From Bifidobacterium catenulatum PV20-2 (GTDB lineage: Bacteria; Actinomycetota; Actinomycetes; Actinomycetales; Bifidobacteriaceae), in the NCBI RefSeq assembly GCF_000800455.1, contig NZ_CP007456.1, positions 1,984,001 to 2,048,000 of the forward strand: a stretch of 64,000 nt of DNA. The letters run 5' to 3'. Position 1 is the stretch's first letter; each line of letters opens with the position of its first letter. The notes beneath the pieces are model-generated. The model was not told where the DNA came from. It saw nothing but the letters and a program-made list of their open reading frames with translations, and did no database searches. The translations under genes and the position numbers were made by a program. Positions 39,293 to 47,319 of the stretch are shown here, in pieces.

Positions 39293-39373
39293 TGTGGATA
39301 ACTTTGCCTGTTGAAAACCGCGACTTATCCACAAAAAACGTTTTGTCAAACTTAAGTAAAGAAGTTATCCACA
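39293..39373. promoter_or_regulatory. Cluster of three perfect DnaA boxes
   Basis: The 9-base DnaA box TTATCCACA occurs at 39293-39301 (minus strand), 39325-39333 and 39365-39373 (plus strand). They lie between the divergent surface protein and glgE, 69-149 bases before the glgE start. No replication genes are nearby, so a role in DnaA titration or DnaA-dependent transcription is more likely than an origin. Confidence 0.8.
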
Positions 39374-39428
39374 AAGGGCGGAAAATCGCTGGTCAGAAGA
39401 TAGTTCACCAAATCCACCTTTTCTCCTC

Positions 39429-39434
39429 TATAAT
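39429..39434 (+). promoter_or_regulatory. -10 box of a leaderless glgE promoter
   Basis: A consensus TATAAT ends 7 bases before the ATG at 39442; there is no Shine-Dalgarno between them. Confidence 0.8.
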
Positions 39435-39441
39435 CGGCGTT

Positions 39442-41709
39442 ATGGCAGAAGAAGATAAGAGCGCGGAACCGCGCACCACAACCAAGCAATCAACCATCAA
39501 GAAGACGACCGCTAAGGCGAAGTCATCAATATCTCAGACGCCTAACAAGCGCACTGCCGCCAAAAAACCTACGGCATCCACCGCTCGCAAGCGCACCGCC
39601 AAGGCGAAGGCTGCCTCACCGCAAGCCGTAGGCGAAGCCCCAGCCCCCGTCATCGAACGCACCAGCCCCGAACAGTTCGGCCGCGTGAACGTGCTCGACA
39701 TCACCCCGAACGTTGAGAACGGCCTGTTCCCAGCACGCGTGGAGCTCGGCGAAGCATTCAACGTCACCGCCCAAGTGTTCATCGAAGGCCGTACCAAGAC
39801 CGGAGCGACCGTGTCCGTGCGCAGCGCACGCGGCCGCGAGGTTGAACGTTTCGCCATGACCTGCACCAATCCGGGTCTTGACCGCTGGGAAGCCATGGTC
39901 AAGATCGGCGAGCACAGCGATCTGAAGCCGTGGGATGACGACTATGCTGCCGTCAAGCGTCAGCTGGGTGAATGGCAGATCGTGGTCGAAGGCTGGGAAG
40001 ACACCTACCAGTCCTGGCTGCACGACGCCATCATCAAGGTTGAAGTGAATGACGACGTGGAGAATGCGCTGGAATCCGGCGCACGGCTGCTCGCGCGTTG
40101 GGCCGACGCGAAGGATTCCAAGCTTTCCGCAGCCGACAAGAAGGTGCTACGCGACGCTGCCAAGACCATGGAAAACAAGTCGCTGAGCGCCGAAGAGCGT
40201 CTCGCCGCAGCCCAGAGCAGCGACATCGAGCAGCTGCACGAAACCAACCCGCTGCGCGACGGCCTGTCCGAGTCGAATCCGCAGCGTTTCCGCGTGGAAC
40301 GCCCGAAGTCCAGCTTCGCCTCCTGGTATCAGTTCTTCCCGCGTTCCGAAGGCGCCTACTACGGCGAAGACGGCAAGATCGTTCCCGGCAACCTCAAGAC
40401 GTCGATCGCCGGCTTGGAACGTGCCGCAGCCGAAGGCTTCAACATTGTGTATCTGCCGCCGATCTTCCCGATTGGCGTGACCAACCGTAAGGGACGCAAC
40501 AATTCCCTGGTAGCCGGTCCGAACGATCCGGGCTCCCCGTTCGGCATCGGTTCCGAACTGGGTGGACACGACACCGTTGACCCGCAGCTTGGCACCATGG
40601 ACGATTTCAAGGCATTCTGCGAGCGCGCCCACGAGCTGGGCTTGGAAATCGCGCTTGATTTCGCCCTGCAGTGCTCTCCTGACCACCCGTGGGTCAAGGC
40701 GCATCCGAACTGGTTCCGCACCAAGCCGGACGGCACCATCGCATTCGCTGAGAATCCGCCGAAAAAGTATCAGGATATTTACCCGATCGACTTCAATGCC
40801 GACATGGAAGGCATCGAAAAAGAAGTCGAACGCATTATGGATCTGTGGGTCAAGGCGGGTGTGACGATCTTCCGCGTTGACAATCCTCACACCAAGCCGG
40901 TGCGTTTCTGGCAGGATGTGATCGCCGCCGTTACGAAGAAGCATCCGGAAGTGCTGTTCCTCGCTGAGGCGTTCACCCGCCCGGGCATGATGCGCGCGCT
41001 GAGCTACGTAGGCTTCACGCAGTCGCACTGCTACTTCCCGTGGCGCAACACCAAGGAAGAGCTCGAAGAGTACTTCGAAGAGACCAACGGCGATGGCGGC
41101 TTCTACCAGCACAACACGTTCTGGCCCACCACTCCGGATATTCTCACCGCCTACGTGCGCGACAACGGCATCGCCGGCCACGCGGTGCGTGCGGTGCTCG
41201 CCGCTATGGGCAGCCCGAGCTGGGGTATTTACAACGGCTACGAGCTGATCGAAAACAAGCAGCGTCCGGGCTTCGAAGAGCAGATCGACAATGAGAAGTA
41301 CGAAGTCAAGGTGCGCGACTGGGACAGCACCGAAAAGTACGGTATCGCCGAACTGCTGACCTCGCTCAACAAGATTCGTGACACTCACCCGGCATGCCGC
41401 AGCTACCACAATCTGCACATTCTGCCAAGCGACGATGCGGGCGTGATCGCATTCCTGCGCCAGACCCCGGCCGAACTGACCGGCACCGGCAAGGCAGACA
41501 CGGTGATTGTGATCGTAAACCTTGACGGCCACAATGCGCACCAGTCCATCGTGCATGTGGAGCTGGGCGACTTCGGTTTCGCCACCGACAAGCCGCTCAA
41601 GGTGCATGACGAGCTGACCGGCCGCGACTTCGAATGGGGTTACGACAACTACGTTTCGCTCGCCCCATGGGCCGACGTGGCACACGTGCTCACCGTCGTC
41701 GAAGACTGA
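39442..41709 (+). CDS. glgE: Alpha-1,4-glucan:maltose-1-phosphate maltosyltransferase
   Basis: A 755-residue GH13 subfamily 3 enzyme that adds maltosyl units from maltose 1-phosphate to alpha-glucan. Residues 1-70 are a basic Ala/Lys/Thr tail without homology; then come the N-terminal beta domain, the catalytic barrel with YLPPIFPIGVTNRKG, ALDFALQCSPDHPW, FRVDNPHTKP (nucleophile Asp) and FLAEAFTRPGMM (acid Glu), and a C-terminal beta domain. The start at 39442 fits the -10 box. The usual partners treS and pep2/mak are not in the window. A long hairpin follows. Confidence 0.94.
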   Translation: MAEEDKSAEPRTTTKQSTIKKTTAKAKSSISQTPNKRTAAKKPTASTARKRTAKAKAASPQAVGEAPAPVIERTSPEQFGRVNVLDITPNVENGLFPARVELGEAFNVTAQVFIEGRTKTGATVSVRSARGREVERFAMTCTNPGLDRWEAMVKIGEHSDLKPWDDDYAAVKRQLGEWQIVVEGWEDTYQSWLHDAIIKVEVNDDVENALESGARLLARWADAKDSKLSAADKKVLRDAAKTMENKSLSAEERLAAAQSSDIEQLHETNPLRDGLSESNPQRFRVERPKSSFASWYQFFPRSEGAYYGEDGKIVPGNLKTSIAGLERAAAEGFNIVYLPPIFPIGVTNRKGRNNSLVAGPNDPGSPFGIGSELGGHDTVDPQLGTMDDFKAFCERAHELGLEIALDFALQCSPDHPWVKAHPNWFRTKPDGTIAFAENPPKKYQDIYPIDFNADMEGIEKEVERIMDLWVKAGVTIFRVDNPHTKPVRFWQDVIAAVTKKHPEVLFLAEAFTRPGMMRALSYVGFTQSHCYFPWRNTKEELEEYFEETNGDGGFYQHNTFWPTTPDILTAYVRDNGIAGHAVRAVLAAMGSPSWGIYNGYELIENKQRPGFEEQIDNEKYEVKVRDWDSTEKYGIAELLTSLNKIRDTHPACRSYHNLHILPSDDAGVIAFLRQTPAELTGTGKADTVIVIVNLDGHNAHQSIVHVELGDFGFATDKPLKVHDELTGRDFEWGYDNYVSLAPWADVAHVLTVVED

Positions 41710-41732
41710 TTGAGTCTCAATCGCATTAAACC

Positions 41733-41780
41733 GAAGGCGGGTGTTTAGAAAGCCACAAAACTTCCTAAACACCCGCCTTC
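41733..41780. terminator. Hairpin after glgE
   Basis: GAAGGCGGGTGTTTAG pairs perfectly with CTAAACACCCGCCTTC around a 16-base loop. There is no T-run on either side; it lies between convergent glgE and the bacteriocin operon. Confidence 0.7.
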
Positions 41781-41835
41781 ATATTGTCCAAACATCGCTA
41801 AATGTGCGCACACCGCACACACTTATAATCCATAT

Positions 41836-42027
41836 TCACATACATATCCACTTGGGCAGCCACGAAGGACATACGATGTAGGCTGGAGTCACTGATGGGT
41901 CAGCTATACCAGAAACATGCTCATCAGCCATAGCCACATTGAACGGGCATGCAAGAGAGATAATCACGACAATCGTCACAAGAAAAACACTCATTATCTT
42001 AGTAAATCTGCAAGAGATAAAACTCAT
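41836..42027 (-). CDS. Small secreted two-cysteine peptide, unrecognised
   Basis: The 63-residue product has a basic N-terminus, a hydrophobic core (VFLVTIVVIISLAC) and a likely signal peptidase site after AMA at residue 34. The predicted mature peptide is about 29 residues and ends CPSWLPKWICM, in which two Cys enclose eight residues including two Trp. GGGGAAG lies upstream of the start, and the gene begins 29 bases after the ABC ATPase stop, as the last gene of the bacteriocin operon. A bacteriocin, an immunity peptide or a signal for the adjacent kinase are all possible. I recognise no family. Confidence 0.68.
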   Translation of the reverse strand: MSFISCRFTKIMSVFLVTIVVIISLACPFNVAMADEHVSGIADPSVTPAYIVCPSWLPKWICM

Positions 42028-42056
42028 ATCATCTTCCCCTATCTATAAACAAAATT

Positions 42057-42698
42057 TCATCGAGATAAATCAATTACTTGGTCACATACGTTCGCTAATT
42101 CCAAATCGTGTGTTGAAACAACCACACAGGCTCCTTTTCTCACTGCACTCTTCAGTAAATCAACGACCATCTTTCTGTTTGCTGCATCCAATGAAGCCGT
42201 GGGCTCATCAGCGAAAATATAAGCCGATCTCTTCCAAAGTGCTCGAACAATCGCTATACGTTGTTTCTCGCCACCAGACAAAACCGCCGCAGTTTCATTG
42301 ACGCGATTCAGCATCCCGGTCTCTGCAAGTAAATCAGACAGTCGGCGAGGCATTTTTGTTTTCTTAGATTGAAGAAAACCGCGTTTAAACGTCAAATTAT
42401 ACAAAACCGTTTCATCATCTATCAGTCCATAATCCTGATAAATAAATGATGCTTTATTCTTCCAAAACAATCTTCTTTTACGATCATTCCAATGCGATGT
42501 ACCTGCACCATCAACAACAACGTCACCAGCACTTGGCTTACATAACAGCGACGCGACATTCAACAGCGACGTCTTACCACAACCCGACGGACCAGTAAGT
42601 GCAATCATGCAACCTCCGTCAAGTCTTCCATTCACATGCTGAAAAATCGTACGATTATCGATTGCATACGAAATGTCATTAAGTTCAATAGTCATCAT
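42057..42698 (-). CDS. ABC transporter ATPase of the bacteriocin operon
   Basis: A 213-residue MacB/LolD-like ATPase: Walker A GPSGCGKTSLLNVA, Q-loop region FIYQDYGLID, signature VLSGGEKQRIAIVRAL, Walker B YIFADEPTASLD and the switch His in VVSTHDLE. It starts 13 bases after the large membrane protein gene, with which it should form the transporter. In lactococcin 972 operons such a pair is credited with export or self-protection. Confidence 0.92.
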   Translation of the reverse strand: MMTIELNDISYAIDNRTIFQHVNGRLDGGCMIALTGPSGCGKTSLLNVASLLCKPSAGDVVVDGAGTSHWNDRKRRLFWKNKASFIYQDYGLIDDETVLYNLTFKRGFLQSKKTKMPRRLSDLLAETGMLNRVNETAAVLSGGEKQRIAIVRALWKRSAYIFADEPTASLDAANRKMVVDLLKSAVRKGACVVVSTHDLELANVCDQVIDLSR

Positions 42699-42711
42699 TA
42701 CCCCTTTTCGA

Positions 42712-44706
42712 TTATTTAACAGCTCTGTTTACAACTTCCGTAAAGCATTTATTTGACGCAAGTAAGACGGAAATAATCTCAATAGACAGGCACAGAACTG
42801 AGATACCCGTCATAAAAATGCAAATATTATTCGAAAGTAATTTCTGTTGCCCTACAACAACATATGCAATTATGCATGAGATCACCAGCAAAACAGCCTG
42901 CGTCACACAATGTCCAAAAGAAAGACGAAGGTAATGCTCACCCAGCGTATGCCTGATGAATATTCTCCGTCTATTTTCATACGCCCAAAGATACGCACCT
43001 TCTACCGTACTTAAAACAACTTCAAGCAACACAATGATCAAATAAAATAGGTTAGTTTCACCAAGTTGCTTAAGAATACAGTATTGATAAAAAGCGTCAT
43101 CAGAAACTCTATTTATAGAATTAATCGATGACAGTAATCCAGATTCCTCAGCTATGCTATTTACAAAATCAGCATCATTAAAAATGATATTAGACGTCGA
43201 AAGTGCAGGATAAACGAAACCATTGATATTGAGATCCTTGCTCACATCGTCCACTACGATGACCAATGGATTACGAGTCATTGAAAACATGCCATTTTGA
43301 GCACCGTATTCAAGCGCAGGAAAAAGCCCTTCGCCCTTCCATTCATACAGGCAATCCTCCATCGCAATCTCAGAATGCTCATTCAACCATATTCCGTCAT
43401 ACCCCCTCAGACCACTCAACACCGAAGCAGGAATGTGCGACGAATCAATTTTCTTTAAATCATTTTCAGAAACATTCATCAAATTCAGGAAAGATTTATT
43501 CGTTATAATGACATCGTCATAAGGAGACAGTTGTTTCGATATATCATTCGCAGTCGGATTTGCCCCCTCAACCAAAGCTGGAGCAACGGAATACGACAAA
43601 TACAACCCGCCCCGCGCATCCGCCAAACTGAAAAAATCATTAAAAGCCTGCGCAACTTCAGAAGATGAGGTCGTTGGATCCGCAAATGTTTTCACCGACA
43701 CAACCTGTTGCACTCCCTCCCATCGTTTCACGGAACGAAACTGCTGAGAAGCCGATTCAAATGAAGACAAGGCCATGGCACCGGAAACCAATGCAAGAAC
43801 AATGCACACAAGTTTCAAGAAAACTTGTCCGCACAAAAGCTTCTTAGATAAATTTTCCCTTAGGGAAATATTCCGAACCGAAGGCATGGTGATAACGGAG
43901 AAAATGGCAACAACCATCAAAAACAATACTAGAAATAAAATAACAGAAGCCAGATATGCTTCAAGATAATCAAATATAGAATTAACCGAATGAAGAACCA
44001 ATGATAATGCTATCGAAATCACAATCCCAATAACATATGGAATAATCCACACACGCAGAAAATCACTGGTATCACGATAAACTATATTTTTGTTTTGACA
44101 ACCATTAAGCACAAGAATGGAATGCAGACGCTCACGGTTTCCCACCCATGACCAGCATGTCGCACACACGACAACAAAAAGCAAAGCAATACCGAATCCA
44201 CCCGACCGATTATTCGCAAGTAATCCAAGAACATCAATACTTGACACCCTCGATCCACTGTTAACAACAGAACCACCGTACTGTTCAATAATCTTTACAG
44301 CAGATTGCGCGGCTTTGGAATCCGTAAACGAGTATGTTCCAGAAAGACTCGCTTCCGAAAGGTCAGATAAGGGAATCAGCTTGATCTCGCTACGCCCAGA
44401 GTAATTGCTCCTTTTCAGCTCGTCCGCGGCACTATTGTGATCCCCAAAATAAAATAACTTCACTTTGTCGTGAGATATGGATTCCACTTTAGATAAAACA
44501 CCAAAAGATCCTTTATCATACGTCAAATCTTCTATCGCTGAAATAACTTCATTTTTATCAGCAGACAATGAAGAAAAATTCACAGAGATAAATGTTCTCG
44601 TTCCAACCGGATACGTCATCTCCAATGATTGCAACGTCGAAGCAGTAATAAATGAAGACAACATGGCAATAACCAAGCTAAGAGTCGCCAGAATCTTTTT
44701 TCCCAT
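42712..44706 (-). CDS. Bacteriocin-associated integral membrane protein (DUF1430/FtsX-like)
   Basis: The 664-residue protein has an N-terminal membrane helix, an extracytoplasmic domain of about 150 residues, a group of membrane segments around residues 175-330, a second large extracytoplasmic domain, and three or more membrane segments at the C-terminus ending near VLLASNKCF. This is the layout of the membrane partner in lactococcin 972-type operons. The coding DNA is A+T-rich compared with genes outside 41.8-47.1 kb. It lies between the bacteriocin gene and the ATPase. Confidence 0.85.
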   Translation of the reverse strand: MGKKILATLSLVIAMLSSFITASTLQSLEMTYPVGTRTFISVNFSSLSADKNEVISAIEDLTYDKGSFGVLSKVESISHDKVKLFYFGDHNSAADELKRSNYSGRSEIKLIPLSDLSEASLSGTYSFTDSKAAQSAVKIIEQYGGSVVNSGSRVSSIDVLGLLANNRSGGFGIALLFVVVCATCWSWVGNRERLHSILVLNGCQNKNIVYRDTSDFLRVWIIPYVIGIVISIALSLVLHSVNSIFDYLEAYLASVILFLVLFLMVVAIFSVITMPSVRNISLRENLSKKLLCGQVFLKLVCIVLALVSGAMALSSFESASQQFRSVKRWEGVQQVVSVKTFADPTTSSSEVAQAFNDFFSLADARGGLYLSYSVAPALVEGANPTANDISKQLSPYDDVIITNKSFLNLMNVSENDLKKIDSSHIPASVLSGLRGYDGIWLNEHSEIAMEDCLYEWKGEGLFPALEYGAQNGMFSMTRNPLVIVVDDVSKDLNINGFVYPALSTSNIIFNDADFVNSIAEESGLLSSINSINRVSDDAFYQYCILKQLGETNLFYLIIVLLEVVLSTVEGAYLWAYENRRRIFIRHTLGEHYLRLSFGHCVTQAVLLVISCIIAYVVVGQQKLLSNNICIFMTGISVLCLSIEIISVLLASNKCFTEVVNRAVK

Positions 44707-44726
44707 AACCCATCAAACCAACTACT

Positions 44727-44777
44727 AAAAAATAGCAATACGGGTGCTTATTCACCTACAACAGCAAATAAGCACCC
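44727..44777 (-). terminator. Attenuating hairpin between bacteriocin and transporter genes
   Basis: On the minus strand GGGTGCTTATT pairs perfectly with AATAAGCACCC (11 bp, 14-base loop) and a TTTTTT follows 8 bases later. It starts 19 bases after the bacteriocin stop. Partial termination would give more bacteriocin than transporter mRNA. Confidence 0.72.
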
Positions 44778-44796
44778 ACAAAAACACAAACAACAA

Positions 44797-45177
44797 TTAG
44801 CAAATACGGTAGTAATACCGGGCTGAGGAATCATATACCCATAGTTGCGCATAAGACCAATGTCCCGCCGCAGTATCGATCGACACACTCTTGTTCGTGT
44901 TCGTATATACAGATGATCCATGGCACTTGCTCGTATGCCAATAATTAGACCACATCTTCGCCGGGTTGGCACCGTACTGCCATGTGCCACCTTCATTAGG
45001 AAAAGCTTCATATGCCGGAGAAGCACTGTCAGATACCGAAACCTCACTCCACTGTCCGCTGCAGGATTCAATACCTGAACCAGCAGGCTCAGAGGCAAAA
45101 GCACCTGTCGGCACGCCGACAAACAGAGCTGAAGTTAACGCAGCTGCACCAATAATTCCGACCATTTTTTTTGACAT
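44797..45177 (-). CDS. Lactococcin 972-like bacteriocin precursor
   Basis: A 126-residue precursor with a Sec signal peptide (MSKKMVGIIGA..., cleavage likely after GAFA near residue 28). The mature part carries the family pattern: GGTWQYG, KMWSNYWHTSKCHGSSV, a central AAGHWSYAQLWV and the C-terminal YYYRIC. Lactococcin 972 itself binds lipid II and blocks septum formation. Unlike lactococcin 972, three Cys are present in the mature part. The start at 45177 is chosen because GGAGG lies 5 bases upstream. First gene of a four-gene operon. Confidence 0.9.
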   Translation of the reverse strand: MSKKMVGIIGAAALTSALFVGVPTGAFASEPAGSGIESCSGQWSEVSVSDSASPAYEAFPNEGGTWQYGANPAKMWSNYWHTSKCHGSSVYTNTNKSVSIDTAAGHWSYAQLWVYDSSARYYYRIC

Positions 45178-45260
45178 GGTCACCTCCAACCACTATGTTT
45201 CATCGCCGACACTGGCGATAACCTCCACGGTAGCGATCCTCAGCTGTTTACAGAAACGCT

Positions 45261-45279
45261 TGTCAAGGAAAACTTGACA
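45261..45279. promoter_or_regulatory. Perfect inverted repeat between the bacteriocin operon and its regulators
   Basis: TGTCAAG and CTTGACA are separated by GAAAA (7-5-7). The site lies in the divergent control region, 84 bases before the bacteriocin start and 25 before the regulator start, and is the best candidate binding site of the LuxR-type regulator encoded next to it. Confidence 0.68.
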
Positions 45280-45303
45280 TTAAAGCTCCACATACCCCCA
45301 TCG

Positions 45304-45975
45304 ATGGTATTGTCTATCAGTGTGAACAAGGAGAAAACCATTGATATCGCAATCCTTGACAACGATGTCCTATCGGCAAAAATGCTGTCGCATTGGATAG
45401 ATCAGCTTTCCAGAGAGCATCATGTCACGTGGGTAGCACACTCAGGCGCAGAGGCACTACACCACTGCCTATTCGGTGATAAACTTCCCGATATTCTTCT
45501 TGTCGACATGGCATTGGGAGACATCAGCGGTGACATTGTCTGTCGAAAAATACGCCAAAAGACCCCTGATATGGGGCTCCTCTGCATCACAGCATACGAA
45601 ACAAAACGTTACGAAGAAGACGTCATATCAGCAGGAGCCCAAGGAATACTATCAAAAGAAAACCTTATTCAAGACCTGCCATCCGCAATCATTCGGGCAA
45701 GTCATGGACTCCCGATTGACGATCGATTTCCTGACGCATTAACCGCACATCATTTGCTTAACAGCAAAACAGACAAAAGACCCCCTAAACTAAGTCGCAA
45801 AGAGCAAGAAGTCCTGCGTCTCTATGCACAAGACCATTCAACCGAACAAATTTCAGCGCTACTCAGCATAAGTCAAAATACCGTTTACACGTATATCCAT
45901 CGCATCCTCAAGAAGATGGAAGTCCATAACAGAAAAGAAGCGGTCATCCTATGTCGAAAATACGATTTAATATAG
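45304..45975 (+). CDS. LuxR/NarL-type response regulator
   Basis: A receiver domain (acidic pair in AILDND, phospho-acceptor Asp 68 in LLVDMALGD counting from 45304) is followed by a LuxR helix-turn-helix (LSRKEQEVLRLYAQDHSTEQISALLSISQNTVYTYI). It probably controls the divergent bacteriocin operon. The start is uncertain. ATG at 45304 has no ribosome site; AAGGAG at 45328-45333 would fit an ATT codon at 45340, which is where the receiver domain begins. The gene overlaps the kinase by 25 bases. Confidence 0.9.
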   Translation: MVLSISVNKEKTIDIAILDNDVLSAKMLSHWIDQLSREHHVTWVAHSGAEALHHCLFGDKLPDILLVDMALGDISGDIVCRKIRQKTPDMGLLCITAYETKRYEEDVISAGAQGILSKENLIQDLPSAIIRASHGLPIDDRFPDALTAHHLLNSKTDKRPPKLSRKEQEVLRLYAQDHSTEQISALLSISQNTVYTYIHRILKKMEVHNRKEAVILCRKYDLI

Positions 45976-47123
45976 TTAAAACCTATAAACCATCATCTAG
46001 AATATACTTCAATTTTCTTCCATTTATCATACGAGTTCTTTATCTCCTCTGTCTCATTATATTTCTAATAGATGAAATAAGCTTAAACATCAACCATAAT
46101 TACCTCAAATGGCATATCTTTTTTTGCTGTGCAGAAATAATTGTGTTTCTCATTTTCACGAAATGGCAGATCGCCGGCAGCTGGCTCATCATCCTCACAT
46201 CGTGGATCGGCCCCATTCTGCCATTTCAAACATCTGCAGCTCTTATTTTTAGTTGTCTACTAGCAGTCACACTGCTCGGATATCACAATCTCTTACAGGG
46301 AATCGGTGCCTCACTCACCTACCTCATCACGCACACCGCCAGCACTTACATAATGCAGTCAGCAATAAACACAACCGACTCTCTACTTATGCTGATGACG
46401 TTAGGCGTCTTCTGCTTAGCAGGATCATTACTTCATTGGGCTCAACTAAAAAACGAAACGAACAACCAACTCGCAAGATCCAAATATCAACAACAAGTCG
46501 CAATTTCACTACACGATAAAACTTGCAATAATCTCACTTATGCAATCCGATTTATAGATGAGCGTATATATTCAAATTCTCAATTATCTAAAACGGATCT
46601 CATTGAGTTGCAGGATATTCTACGCGAAACACTTACACAAACACGTACTACTATTTCACAACTAATCAATAATGACCACTCCAAAGACACGCAGCAAGCT
46701 GACAATTCCAACCAACTCAAGCACCTCGATCAGATTATTTCTAGGGCTCAGCACAGATTAGAACAGCTACAATTCAGAGGAGAAATAATTAACACTCTTC
46801 AAGATCTGAATCATCTTCCCAATAAAAACTCTGAATTGCTTTTCGACGTCACCAATGAATTGTTTTCCGACATCATCAAACATGCCGACCCTAAGAAAGG
46901 CTACCTCGTCACTTTTGGAACCTCTGGCGGTAATATCACCATCTCAGCGTGCGATACCCCACGAAGTGCCCCTATAAATCTCGACATAGATAAGCCCACT
47001 ACTATGGGATTGTTGAGATATACAGCAATCCTAGAAGCACAAGGGGGATCTATCTCCACCCAATCAACGGAAAATCTATGGATGGCCGACATCACCATAC
47101 CTTTATTCCAACCTTCTCCATGA
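45951..47123 (+). CDS. Sensor histidine kinase, NarL/LytS-like, with degenerate ATPase domain
   Basis: The 390-residue protein has about five to six membrane helices in residues 25-165 with very short loops, then a HisKA_3-type dimerisation region with phospho-acceptor His 188 (ISLHDKTCNN), and a C-terminal ATPase domain. The ATPase motifs are weak: the N-box reads NELFSDIIKHA, with Asp where Asn is usual, and the DXGXG box reads CDTPRSA. The membrane part resembles peptide-pheromone sensors. It pairs with the overlapping response regulator. Confidence 0.85.
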   Translation: MSKIRFNIVKTYKPSSRIYFNFLPFIIRVLYLLCLIIFLIDEISLNINHNYLKWHIFFCCAEIIVFLIFTKWQIAGSWLIILTSWIGPILPFQTSAALIFSCLLAVTLLGYHNLLQGIGASLTYLITHTASTYIMQSAINTTDSLLMLMTLGVFCLAGSLLHWAQLKNETNNQLARSKYQQQVAISLHDKTCNNLTYAIRFIDERIYSNSQLSKTDLIELQDILRETLTQTRTTISQLINNDHSKDTQQADNSNQLKHLDQIISRAQHRLEQLQFRGEIINTLQDLNHLPNKNSELLFDVTNELFSDIIKHADPKKGYLVTFGTSGGNITISACDTPRSAPINLDIDKPTTMGLLRYTAILEAQGGSISTQSTENLWMADITIPLFQPSP

Positions 47124-47319
47124 TTCTCAACCAGGGGAAGCCCCAACTGAATACATGCAACCTTAGCGCGCACAATTTGCTTCCGAACGACGGCACTCTT
47201 TACAACAAAACATATCAGTCCGAAATCAAAATCCTATTTGATCAGGTTCGTTCCACTTCGGTGGAAAGCGGTATTGTGGTTACTGATAATGTAAACTGCC
47301 CAATCTCAAGGAGAAAACA

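Noticed and set aside
39293..39373. Chromosomal replication origin
   Set aside because: DnaA boxes are present, but dnaA, dnaN, rpmH or parAB are not near and the A+T-rich unwinding region is lacking.
40147..41772. Minus-strand 541-codon open frame inside glgE
   Set aside because: Shadow of the glgE catalytic region; composition and lack of motifs argue against a gene.
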